A stretch of DNA of 64,000 bases, from the NCBI RefSeq assembly GCF_958450345.1, contig NC_088780.1, positions 162,050,726 to 162,114,725 on the forward strand, given 5' to 3'. Each line of letters starts with the position of its first letter. Within the stretch, counting starts at the first letter, position 1. Below, piece by piece: positions 1 through 10,017 of this stretch. Source of the stretch: Calliphora vicina. Its lineage: Eukaryota > Arthropoda > Insecta > Diptera > Calliphoridae. Position numbers and translations under genes: made by a program. Below the pieces are notes generated by a model. The model saw only the letters and a list, made by a program, of their open reading frames with translations. It did no database searches and was not told the DNA's origin.

Positions 1-102
1 ATAATAATTTCAATCAAATAAAAAAAAAATTAAAGCTGTAAGTTTAGTGGTTTCTTTTTTATAAACATATATGTATGTTAAGAATTTTTCGATCTCACTC
101 CT
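1..102 (+). mobile_element. Edge of a third DD37E transposon copy (truncated by window start)
   Basis: These bases are the reverse complement of the left end of the two complete DD37E elements at 15818-17116 and 17870-19167, ending with the same terminal inverted repeat (GATCTCACTCCT at 91-102). A TA follows at 103-104, as expected for the TA target duplication. In this orientation the transposase would lie on the + strand and its 3' end lies left of the window. I see only the terminal part, so whether this copy is intact is unknown. Confidence 0.85.
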
Positions 103-479
103 TATATCAAAGTATACAAAGAGAAAACAGATAATTGTGCCTTAGTGACCGAATTCTGCAGTTGTGGCTACAAAATTTTAGAAGTTTTAATAAAAGTTTG
201 GTTGCTTCAATCGAAATTCTACTTCATCCACTGATTTTCTGTTACTAAAACCGAAAAAATTCGATGTGTTAAAACTAATCATTCGATTGGCAACAAATTC
301 GGTTGCTATTACCATTCTGTTTTCTCTGTGTAGGAAATTGTGTCTTAGTTAAAAAAAATCATGCTCAAAAACAAGTCAAAAAAGTTTTCAGTTGAGTTTT
401 TGTGCAAGTACAATGTTAGAGTAGAAAACTATATTTAAGATTTGTTATTAAAAATCCCACAGTTCCCAAAAAAAAAAAA

Positions 480-1035
480 CATTTCTATAAAGCGGAACTA
501 AACTTCGGAACAACTTCATTCCAAATAGTTTTAACAGATATTGCAACATGTGGCCGAGAGTTGTCATGATGTAATATTAGGGTTTCATGTCTGGCCGCAT
601 ATTTTTCAGCCAATGCAAGCTCAAACGAATATTCAATTTGCATTCGGTACAGGATCCCTGAGATAGTCTGGTCAGATTTCAACAGCTCATAATAGATAGT
701 ACCGTTTTGGTCCCACCAAATACAGAGCATTACCTTAGTGCCATGGACATTTGGCTTTGGTGTATTGCGCTTCGGGTTATCGTAATGGATTAATTTTTCG
801 CCGCAAATAATTACTCGCTGCAAACTTAATTTTATTTTATTGCGTTCAAACATCATTTCGGACATGCAAAATCCTCTTTCAAAGTCGCTTCCATCCTTAT
901 GGTACCCAATTTCCCTATTTTTTGACGAATCCTGCTTTTCGCAAAACTTCCCTCATATAACGCTTGGTTGGCGCAAAACTCGAAGAATTAAACCTTTGTA
1001 TAATGTTCAATAACACTGTGTTTAATTTTTTAAGT
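480..1035 (-). mobile_element. Degraded mariner (DD34D-type) transposase fragment
   Basis: Read on the minus strand, 485-865 encodes a mariner-like stretch containing IHYDNPKR and HHDNSRPH, the surroundings of the first and second catalytic aspartates of mariner transposases. The N-terminal helix-turn-helix and C-terminal YSPDLAPSDYYLF region are missing or scrambled. Homology to the other mariner relics in this window continues to about 1035. It is a dead fragment, not a gene. Confidence 0.8.
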
Positions 1036-1194
1036 CATGGAAATATAACCATATACGGTCATCAGTACGTTATAATTTTTTTTTCAGTTTTTTAATTTTT
1101 TTAAATTTAAAAATTTTTTTAATAAATTTTTAAATTTAAAAAAAAAATTTTTGTTTCTTAAATTTTTTTTGGTGAAAAAAAAAATTCGGACTAA

Positions 1195-1825
1195 AAAATA
1201 TTTTTTCCGATTTTGACCCATTGTAGGTCCAACTTACTATGGTCTTATATACGTCGTTGCAAAGGTCTTTGAAATATCTATCATTAGATATCCATATTGT
1301 CTATATTAATGACTTAAGGTAGGGTCACACACGGCAAATATTTGCTCAAAAAAGCGTAACCACTTTTTTTTAGCACAAATTAGTTTGACGTGTTTACTCT
1401 TGCAAGTGTTTTGTAAGATCAAACAGCATCAAATAAAATAAAACTCAATTTTTTGTCCTGAGTAAAATAAGTTTTTGAAATAAAAGAATTCAAATGTATT
1501 TTATTTAGTGGTTACGTCTTTTTCGTCAAATATTTGTCATATGTGACCCTACCTTTAGTAATCCAGATATAGGTCAAAAATCGAGGTTGTCCTGGTTTTT
1601 TCCTCATATCTTAGCCATTTGTTGACCGATTTTTTCTGATTTTAAGTAGCAAACTTCTCGAAAGCATGTCTGACAGAATTATTGAAGATTTGGATCACGA
1701 AGATATCAGGGGTCTTCAGAAAATTGATTTCAACAGACAGACAGACGGACATGGCTTAATCGACTCCCCTATCTATAAGGATCCAGAATATATATACTTT
1801 ATAGGGTCGGAATTAAGTGTTTGGG
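1195..1825. repeat. Dispersed repeat with CAGACGGACATGGCTTAATCG core, copy 1
   Basis: This segment matches 7710-8245 almost base for base in several blocks: the TTTTGACCCATTGTAG block, the ATCATTAGATATCC block, the GGTCAAAAATCGAGGTTGTCC block, and the CAGACGGACATG core followed by a TATAGGGTCGG block. A 238-bp MITE interrupts it at 1317-1554. Nothing in it codes for protein. The style resembles a widely scattered fly repeat, but I cannot name the family without a library search. Confidence 0.75.
1317..1554. mobile_element. 238-bp MITE with TTA target duplication
   Basis: The ends are a perfect 13-bp inverted repeat (AGGTAGGGTCACA / TGTGACCCTACCT). It extends imperfectly inward through CAAATATTTG and GTAACCACT. 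It is flanked by TTA on both sides (1314-1316 and 1555-1557). The uninterrupted sister repeat near 7849-7860 has a single TTA here, which proves insertion. A 3-bp TWA duplication is typical of PIF/Harbinger-derived MITEs, so that assignment is an inference. No coding capacity. Confidence 0.85.
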
Positions 1826-2199
1826 CCATAAACTATTAAATTATTATAAACTAAAGCATACTTTTAGGCAGCTTTAAAAAAAAATATTTTTAAATTTATT
1901 TCGAAGTTTTTTTTGCGATTTTGATCTTGAAGATGAAGTTTTTTAGATTTTATATGTTCACAATTTTTGTGCTTTATGACAAGGACTACAACTTTGCCTC
2001 AGAGAGTAAATCAAAATTCTGAACAGTTTGTAAGATATGAGCCTGAGAAAATTATCACTATTTTGCCTAATCTTTCAGGGCCCATAAAAAAGTGCATGAC
2101 TTTGGGCAAAACTGGGAGACACGGGTTTTTTTTGGACTTTTATCACGTAGTGGTGTCCGATATATGGTTATATTTCCATGACTTAAAAATAGAAAATTA

Positions 2200-3152
2200 A
2201 TAATCCTATTGTTTTACTCATTCCTTTTCGTTTCATATTGTTTGTTAAATTATTGTGAGTACAAAATCTAAACGATTTTGTTTCAGCTCAGAGAGTTTGA
2301 ACATCTCTTCCAACTTATCCAAAGTTTTCCCTCTTCATCAGGCTTTCAACTAAACAGAGTGTATGATTAAATATTTTTGGGATTGCTGTCAGTCACATAT
2401 TATTGAAAGTCACAAGTATTTTCAATAACTTTTAAAAAACAGTGAATAATAAATTTGAAATAATTGAATATTTTTCATTACAAAATCGAAATATTTTCCC
2501 AGTTGTACTCAATATTATGGCCCGCTACTGTAACACACTTCTGCTATTTTTAGTTCAATATTTTATTTTATAAAAAAATAAAAATAAATTCCTAAATTAT
2601 TATACTAAAATATAAAAATTACATACATGCTTGAAATAAAATGCAATTGAATGATACTTGGGGGAGCAACAAACAAAACAATATATAAAATCTGTATGAT
2701 TTTAGTGTTCAAATTCAATTCCGCTTAAACATTTCGATTATTATTATTATTATTGTTTATATTTAGTGTGTCTACAACTGATAACATTCATAACAGCGGC
2801 TCAATCTCAGTGTTCGGTGTTCGGTTGACTGACACACAGTCACACAAACAAACATTCAATTCTATTCAATTCAATTCTGACGTGCAAGTTCCACTAGAAA
2901 TTATATGTAAGGTGGGCTTCTAATAAAAAAATAAATTAATATTCAATTTAGTAGCTCATTTAAAGCTGTGCAATACACAAGTCTCAAGTGATTCTAACGA
3001 AAAGGAAAATTTCTAAAACAATTACAATATTACAATAACTAGTAGTGTGTGGTAAAGAGAATAAAAATAAATAAATAAATATTGGATATAATACAAAGAA
3101 TTTGAAAACTTAATTATAGTATAGTTAACTACTATATTGAATATAAAGAAAC
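2200..3152. other. Non-coding, upstream region of amidase gene A
   Basis: AT-rich sequence without a convincing reading frame or recognised repeat. It should contain the promoter and leader of the gene starting at 3153. TCAGT at 2807-2811 in a comparatively GC-richer patch could be an initiator, but there is no clear TATA box at the right distance and I do not call a start site. Confidence 0.4.
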
Positions 3153-6100
3153 ATGAGTCTGCTTTTAAGAGTGTTGGGTAGCATTTTAAATGTCATTGCC
3201 ATTATAATAAATTCTATAGCCAATTTACTAGTGCCACGAAGTAAACCCACCTATCCCGCCATTAAAAATCCCCTATTAAAGAAACCAATAACTGTCTTAA
3301 GGGATGAAATGATACAGAAAAAGGTACGATCATATTTTTATTTGATTCAAACCCTAAATTTACATATTTCCTTGCTTGAAGTTGACTTCCCAAGAACTGG
3401 TGGAGGTGTATATAGGGCGCATTAAAGAAGTCAATGCCTGCCTCAATGCTGTGGTGCAAGATCGTTTTGAGGAGGCCATTAAAGAGGCCCAACATGCCGA
3501 CTCTTTGATGAGTAAAGCTGATAGTGATATAAAATTATTGCTGCTGTTTCAACGTTATCCCCTGTTGGGAATACCTTTTACGGTTAAGGAGTCTTGCGGT
3601 CTCAAAGGTGGGTATTTTCTTACGCTACATCGTGTAATCACTAAATTTTGTGGGGATCAAAAAGGGGCAGCTGTGGCTAGTGCTGCTGCTGTCGTCGTTG
3701 TTAAAGTCCAATTTTGCTGCTTGTTGTAGTTGTTGTTGTTGTTTTCATTTTGCAAGTTCATAAAACGATGGCAATAAAAAAATCAGAATTGAAAATTGTT
3801 GTCGGTTTTTTTTTGTTGTTGTTTGTTGTTGTTATGTGTGTATTAAAGCGGAATAAGCGATAGGTGAAAAAGTTGATATTTTGTTAGTGTCGATTAAACG
3901 AGTAAATAAATATACATAATAAGTGATTTAGGTCCGCCTAGATTGTACTCTACATTATGTATAATTGGGTCATTAGTTGCCTAATAACCCAAACTAAATT
4001 ATATAATACTCATTCCGTACAATTAAAACTCTTCCCATTATTCCATTAATAGGTTAAAATGCAAAGAAATTTTGAGTTTCTTAGTATTTCATTAATATGT
4101 AATTTTTAACAAAAAGCTAGATTTTTGATTGTGAAAATAGAAATAGATAGGCTTTGGCAAAACAATGGAAACTTAGGTTTCTATTTTACAAAAATTGTCT
4201 GGCCTCTTTAGTGATTCTTATCACTGCTTCACAGCTGAAATAACTGGAACCAATTAAAGATTCAATGGTCTACTTTGAAATATTTCGCCATTCCCTTACA
4301 ACCGCATCTGATAAAACTTCCTTCGTGGCTTAATTTTGAATTCGTATTTTGTGATCTATAATGTATCATAGGTTTTCTGTGGGATTGGAACCACTCGGTT
4401 ACAATGAGTTTGGATCATTGTCGACTAGCGGCATATTTTCCAGAGCATATGGATTAAATTAATCACCCCTATCGCGAATCAACATTTCACATGAAATATT
4501 TTCCCTTTTCCTTTTTTCGTTCATCAACTTTGTTCACGTGAAAAAAATTCCCCTTGTTGTGAAATTTTTAGATCGAATTTTGTAAACAATAAACAGCTGT
4601 TACGAACAAAATCAACTATTGTGAATGTAAAGTTCATCATGATATTCCCGATAGCAATTTTCCCTTAGAGGAAAATGGATATTTCATGGGAACAAAATTT
4701 CACATGTTATTGCCGATAGGGGTGAATATGTATCCAATTAAAATGAATCTATATCAATGATGTTCATTTCATTGTGCTAAACATTCTTTATTTTGTTCTT
4801 ATTTTAAATATTTGACATTATGTTTGCTGGGTAGCTCTCTCACCAATACATCTTCATTTTTATTTTTGAACATCACTGATCTATATCCAAATATACAGTC
4901 ATAGTATATTTAATGATGTGAATTGCACCCATACCTTGCTCTGAAAAACAGCCTCACGCCATAACATTGCCAATAATAAATGCGAAATTAACCCTAGGCT
5001 CTCTTCTGTTGTGTCTTATTTCTGACTTTCTGGTTGAATTTTCCGTTTTGGTGTATTCAGGGACTTATAGTAAAATTTCACGGATAATATTTTTGCGGAA
5101 CATTTTAACCCCTTAAATTCCTGTTTTAATGGTGTTTTTTGGTCTTTTTTAAAAGAAGGACAAAAAAGACCCATGCCTTGAGGATTTAGAGAGTTAACAT
5201 ATTCTACAAAAATATTCTCCGTAACATTTTACTAACTTTGCGGAACACAGTTTATACCTAAAATGTAAGGATCACATGGTTTATTATCCCGATTAACAAT
5301 AAGAATGTGCCAAAGTTGGGAAACTTTAACCTCCCCTCAAATGAAATTCAGATGTAAACTTTTAAAACGCCGATACAAGTGTCTTTTTTTTTTGTCTCCT
5401 CTATCAAAATTTATTGGTCTGACCTTGTAATTATTTTTGGTGTTGTACAGTGTAATAGTGCATTTACACCGAGGCGAAATCTAGTGGATTTTAATTGAAA
5501 TCTTGTTCAAAATCTATACCGTTTACACCGCTGTTTTCTGACATTTAGCAAGATTTCATTTAATAACAAAAACAGCTGACTAACAAAACCCGCAGTAAAT
5601 AAGTAAATTTTTAGTATTATAATTTATAAATTTAACTTTTATTCATATTTGCATCCATTGAAAATATTTATCAAACGCTAAAATTGTTCCGCACTTTTTA
5701 TATTATTTTTTTTATTTGTATCTGTCAAATTTTACTTGTACAGTGCTGTATTTTTTAGTCCGTTATGAAGAAATTCACGGTTGCATCACTTGGTACTGAG
5801 TAGATTTGAGGAGATTTCCCCAAAATCTAGTCACGAAGTAGATTTCATTTTGTATGGAAAATCTCGTCAAAATAACTAGATTTGGCTCGAAATCTCATAT
5901 GTACTAGATTTCGCTTCGGTGTAAATGCACTATAATAGACCGTCTTAAAAATGTTCTTTGGGAAATTGGATACGAGTAGTACAATTCGAGAACTAATTCC
6001 CATTGCTATTAAATTATATTGTATTGGAGTAGTTTTACTAGGTCTTCCTTCCAAAAGTTGGGTTTTTACAGTATATATCTTAAGTGATGGATTTTTTAAA

Positions 6101-9100
6101 TTGTTTACCTTTTATTTTTAAACATTTGTACAATATAAATTTATTCAAAGTATTGGCCATAGTTAGCTATGACCTTTTCCGATCTTTCTGGCAACATATG
6201 AATTCCGAGCCAAAAGAACTGATCATCTTTTGAGGCCAAGAACGAATTAAGCCAATTTCTGATACTCTGTTCTGAAAAGAGGTCGAAAAAAATTTAAAGC
6301 GGGTGAGGCAAAACTTCTCAACTACATCTTTCTAAATAGTTTTTAACAGGTATTGCAACATGTGGCCTAGCGTTGTCATGTTGGAATATTACTGTTTCAT
6401 GTCTGACTGCATATTTTGCTCGGTTTTCGGCCAATGCTCGCTTCAAACGAATCAGCTACGTTCGGCAGCCCATAATATATAGGACCTTTTTGTTCTCACT
6501 AAATACAAAGCTTTACCTTATCGCAATGGATATTTGGCTTTGGTGTCATTCGTCTGGTTGGCCGGGCTTCACAAACGATCTGTTATGCTTCGGCATTATG
6601 CATCTGAGCCTTTAACATTACGAGCTGCTTTTCTGATAGAAGTATTCGGTGCTTAAGCCTTACCAATATATGTTAAACCTTTTTTTCTTACTGATCCAGG
6701 TTTCCTTATACTCTTAAATGGCTTTTGAAACAGTGTGACGATGAACCTTCAGATCTTTTTTTGAAAGTTCATATTGGATTTAAATATTTTTTCACGTACT
6801 TTTTTTGCGATGACCATTTTGATCGAAATAACAATTGAAAATTAATGATTTAGAAAAGATAATCACCCCTATAGCGAATCAATATTTCATATGAAATATG
6901 TTCCCTTTTTCCCATTTTTCGTGCATGAACATTAAGTGTGTTCGCGTACTTTCCAGTAAAAATTATACAGTAACTTTAACAATACATTTACTCTCAATCT
7001 AAAAAAATATCCAAAAAAGTACGCGAACAACAATTTGTAAAAATAAGTTGTATTTTATTATAAATCAATTTAAAACGTTTGTTTTTTGTTATTTTACTTC
7101 TTTTCTTTGCAAGACTTGTAAATTGTGTTAATTTTCAACGTTTTTGTTTTGTTTACATTTGCAACAATATGTTTTAAACATATTTTTTATGTTGATATTT
7201 TTTACTGGACAAAAAATGTCCAGTAAAAAATATCATGTTCTCTATCTACGAACTGTCACTTTTAACACTCTCTTGCTTTCTCGTTACAAGTTTTTAAAAG
7301 TAAACGAACGGAATCCCTTAACTGCCAGTGATAATTTGTACAAATTATCAAGTACGCGAACACAACTATTGTTCGCGTGAAAAAATTCCTCATGTTGTGA
7401 AATTTTTAGATGGAATTTTTTAAACAAACAGCTGCTTATTACGAACAAAATCAACTATTGTGAATGAAAAGTTCTTGGGAATATCACGATAGCAATTTTC
7501 CCCAAGTAAGAGAGCTAATCTTATATACCCTTCACCAAATTATACTTCAAAATAAAAATTTTAAATATTTTTAGGTAAATGAAATTTATTTTTTTTCCGA
7601 AGTTGTTTTTTTTAAATTTGTTGGAAAAAATTTTTTTAAAATAGTTTTTTTAATTTAAAATTTTTTTGTTTTTTAAATTTTTTTTAATATTTAGCGAAAA
7701 AAAAACTTTTGGTGAAAAAAAAAATCGGATTAAAAAATATTGTTTCCAATTTTGACCCATTGTAGTCCAACTTACTATGGTCTTATATACGTCATTGCAA
7801 AGGTCTTTGAAATATCTATCATTAGATATCCATATTGTCTATATTAATAACTTAGTAATCCAGATATACACACAGCCTCAAAAGTGAGTAAACACCAGCA
7901 ATTTTTTTGATTTTTTTAAGATCATGAAAATCATTATAGTCCGACTTAAATTTTTTTTTTCACAACCGAATCTATTATTCAACCCAATATTCAACAAACC
8001 GAAAATTTAAAATTTTAATCGATAAATTTTAGTATTTTTATTACCTTAAAAAAATCAAATACTTTTGAGGCTCACTGTTGGTCAAAAATCGAGGTTGTCC
8101 TGGTTTTCCTTAGATATTGATGTATGAATCGTGAATGTAAGTTATTTGGGGGCTTCGGAAACTTGATTTCAACAGGCAGGCAGACGGACATGACTTAATC
8201 GACTCCGCTATCTATAATGATCCAGAATATATACTTTATAGGGTCGGAAAATAATATTGTGGAAATTACAAACGGAATGACAAACTTATATACCCTTCTC
8301 ACGAAGGTGAAGGGTATAAAAATAATTTGTTGCTCCAAGGATAAGTTTTTGACTGTAATTGTGTGTATAAGTTTTTTCTGACTCACTCTTTAATAAGGTA
8401 TCGATTTTTCCACGTGGTCTGAAGATTAGATTTTAATCAGAATTTAGGTACAAAATAATTCCAACTTTAAAAAACTCTAAAAGGTGAAATGTAGAAAATT
8501 TCATGATGGTTTTTTTAAAGAAAATATGTAATTAAATTAACCTTTGTGTTAAATCTTTTTTAAATAATTCCCTTAATTTAGGTCTCTCCTTTTCGGTGGG
8601 TAGTTTTAAACGCCAAAACGAAGTCTGTCCCGAAGATAGTGAGGTGGTGGGTTTGTTAAGAGCAGCCGGCGGTATACCTCTGTTGGTATCAGCAAATCCC
8701 GAATTTTGTCTCTCATTTGAGGCTGACACCCATGTCAATGGCAAATGTCTGAATCCCTATGACTTAAGGCGTACTTCGGGAGGTTCTTCAAGTGGTGAGG
8801 TAAGTGTTAAAGACCTCTCTGAAATAATATTTATAATTAAATATTAATTTTATGTCACAGGGCTCTTTACATGGTGCTGGAGCATCAGTCTTTGGTGTGG
8901 CCTCTGATGTTAGTGGTTCCATACGTTTGCCTGCCTTATATTGTGGTGTGTTTGGTCATAAGCCTACGGGCGGTTTGACATCCGTACAAGGACATTTTCC
9001 CTATAGTAATACAGACGAAGACTTTGCCAACTTTTTACAATTGGGTCCTATAACCAGATTTGGCCAGGATTTAGCTTTATTATTGCAAGTAATGGCGGGA

Positions 9101-10017
9101 AAAAATGCAGAGAAACTGAAATTTGAGGAGGGTGTTAAATTGGATGATATAAAGGTAAATTCCATGATTAATGCCATCTGTAATCTTTATAAATTACATA
9201 TAAGAATTTAAACTTATTTTTATAGATTTACTACACATATTCCATGGGAAATTTCCTGCACATTCCAGTAGATTATGAAATTAAACTGGCCATTAAAAGG
9301 GCTGTAAAATGTTTTGAAAAGGGAGGCTTGTACACCGAAGAGGTAAATCTTTGAAACTGAAACTAAAAAATAACATACTAAAGTGTATGTATGACATTTT
9401 AGGTAAACATAGCCGGCTTCCAAAGTGCAGTTGAAATGTCTCTGTCACATCTGGTCAGTCTTAAAGGTCTCCCAAGTGTGCTGACACATTCGGCTGTAGA
9501 ACGTCCCACACGCAAAGAAATAATTAAGGAGTTATTGAAAAGCTTAACGGGCAATTCAAAAATTACCGCTATGCCTATAATTGTGGAGTTAATGATCGAA
9601 ATGAATGCCTTCCTAACAGACGCACATAATAAACAATTAAAAGTTGAATTGCAAGAACTTAAAAAGGATTTAATAGTAAGTTCACAAAACAAATTATTCA
9701 AACCTAGAATAAAAACATTTATCGTTTTACCACTATTCCAGCAACTCTTGGGCTCTAATGGCGTATTATTTATACCCACCTACCACAAATCGGCTGGATT
9801 TTTCAATGGCTGTTCCGTTGTGAACATCAGTGGTGTGGTGCTCATGCTTATGTTCAATGTCTTGGGTTTTCCCGCCACTCATGTGCCCATGGGTTTAGAT
9901 CGCAGTGGCAGGCCTATAGGTTTTCAAGTGGTGGCTGCTCCGTACATGGATAAATTGTGCTTACAAATTGCTGCTGAATTAGAAGGTGCCTTTGGTGGTT
10001 GGATTGAACCTCATTAA
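3153..10017 (+). CDS. Fatty-acid amide hydrolase 2-like amidase, gene A (7 exons)
   Basis: Exons joined by splice signals and phase: 3153-3323, 3382-3607, 8582-8799, 8861-9154, 9226-9342, 9403-9675, 9742-10017 (stop). They give 524 residues, close to the usual length of FAAH2. The protein starts with a hydrophobic segment (about residues 4-27), the expected membrane anchor. It then has the amidase-signature Ser-Ser-Lys triad: Lys126 in FTVKES, Ser201 in GGSSSGE, and nucleophile Ser225 in SDVSGSIR. The spacing of 24 residues between the two serines matches FAAH. The expected role is hydrolysis of fatty-acid amides or related lipid amides at internal membranes; the true fly substrate is unknown. 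The start is the first Met, directly before the anchor. Intron 2 (3608-8581) is swollen by transposons. A 60-bp intron (9343-9402) is absent from the paralogue at 14999-20663. Some signature residues differ from the canonical GGSSGGE, but the catalytic ones are kept, so it should be active. Confidence 0.9.
4140..5010 (-). mobile_element. Degraded Tc1-like transposon relic
   Basis: The sequence begins with CAAAACAATGGAAACTTAGG, a terminal motif that recurs near 35190, 40555 and 60030. On the minus strand, around 4415-4435, it reads VDNDPNS, resembling the second catalytic-aspartate motif of Tc1 transposases. Another characteristic stretch (AAAAACAGCCTCACGCCATA, 4947-4966) follows after a nested MITE. 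Stops and shifts are everywhere, so it is dead. Confidence 0.6.
4463..4725. mobile_element. 263-bp MITE with CACCCCTATCG ends, copy 1
   Basis: The ends are inverted: TCACCCCTATCG at 4463 and CGATAGGGGTGA ending at 4725, with a further imperfect match inward. It sits inside the Tc1-like relic at 4140-5010, so it is younger than that relic. A second, right-truncated copy lies at 6860-7500. No coding capacity and no clear target duplication. Confidence 0.75.
5070..5232. mobile_element. Small MITE, about 163 bp
   Basis: TAGTAAAATTTCACGGATAA at the left has an imperfect inverted partner at the right (TTCTCCGTAACATTTTACTA). The similarity covers about 30 bp with several mismatches. Between the arms lies an A/T-rich hairpin-like centre. 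The boundaries are approximate. Confidence 0.5.
5456..5932. mobile_element. 477-bp MITE with TAA target duplication
   Basis: The termini are an inverted repeat of about 31 bp with one mismatch, starting TAGTGCATTTACACCG and ending with its complement CGGTGTAAATGCACTA. TAA flanks both sides (5453-5455, 5933-5935). The interior has no transposase. TIR style and TWA duplication suggest a PIF/Harbinger-derived MITE (inference). It lies in intron 2 of amidase gene A. Confidence 0.85.
6085..6620 (-). mobile_element. Degraded mariner (DD34D-type) relic
   Basis: From 6118 the sequence matches the other mariner relics of this window (TGTACAATATAAATTTATTC block, TCTGGCAACATATGAATTCC block, TTGCAACATGTGGCC block). 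On the minus strand these correspond to the transposase C-terminal and catalytic regions. Numerous stops and deletions are present. The segment from 6620 to 6850 holds further unclassified relic sequence. Confidence 0.7.
6860..7500. mobile_element. CACCCCTAT MITE, copy 2, interrupted and right-truncated
   Basis: It matches the element at 4463-4725 from its left end (AATCACCCCTAT) through the TTCACATGAAATAT-like block, then continues after a 432-bp insertion (6935-7366) with the GTGAAATTTTTAGAT and AAATCAACTATTGTGAATG blocks. The right terminal repeat is missing. Confidence 0.75.
6935..7366. mobile_element. 432-bp element with GTGTTCGCGTACTT inverted ends, nested
   Basis: GTGTTCGCGTACTT at the left and AAGTACGCGAACAC at the right are perfect 14-bp inverted repeats. 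TA stands outside each end (6933-6934 and 7367-7368), as in the Tc1/mariner superfamily. It interrupts the MITE copy at 6860-7500, and the copy at 4463-4725 shows the unoccupied arrangement. It contains a perfect 18-bp-arm hairpin at 7194-7234. No transposase is seen. Confidence 0.75.
7510..8325. repeat. Dispersed repeat with CAGACGGACATG core, copy 2, with inverted CCCTTCACC ends
   Basis: It shares several blocks with the copy at 1195-1825. The left end has TATACCCTTCACC (about 7528) and the right end has GGTGAAGGGTATA (about 8308), an inverted terminal pair. It is interrupted by a 209-bp insertion at 7869-8077. The architecture parallels the repeat at 49575-50357, which has CCCTACACC ends and a related GGACATCGTTTAATCGACTC core. 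Non-coding. Confidence 0.7.
7869..8077. mobile_element. About 209-bp Tc1-style MITE nested in dispersed repeat
   Basis: The inverted ends are AGCCTCAAAAGT at the left and ACTTTTGAGGCT at the right, extended by CACA/TGTG-like bases. The sister repeat at about 1570 runs directly from GATATA to GGTCAAAAATC, giving the empty site. A TA precedes the left end; the right flank reads TT, possibly a mutated TA. No coding capacity. Confidence 0.7.
8582..8799 (+). other. Amidase gene A exon carrying the GGSSSGE motif
   Basis: This third coding exon begins after a TTTAG acceptor in phase 1 and ends before GTAAGT. It carries residues 133-205, including IPLLVSANPE and the GGSSSGE signature with the cis-serine of the triad. 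The upstream intron of about 5 kb is the main repository of repeats in this gene. Listed separately because it is far from the previous exon. Confidence 0.85.

Larger units (their letters stand above)
1026..2190. repeat. Composite repeat bounded by about 40-bp inverted ends
   Basis: TTTAAGTCATGGAAATATAA at about 1029 recurs in inverted form just before 2190 (TTATATTTCCATGACTTAAA). The match extends with mismatches to about 45-50 bp. The interior holds a dispersed fly repeat (1195-1825) that is itself interrupted by a MITE at 1317-1554. No transposase reading frame is visible. It may be a non-autonomous DNA element that captured other repeats, or two unrelated copies of one terminal sequence. 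Confidence 0.55.

Noticed and set aside
8379..8385. AP-1 motif TGACTCA in amidase gene A intron
   Set aside because: A single site outside puckered is within chance expectation and lies near the repeat at 7510-8325.
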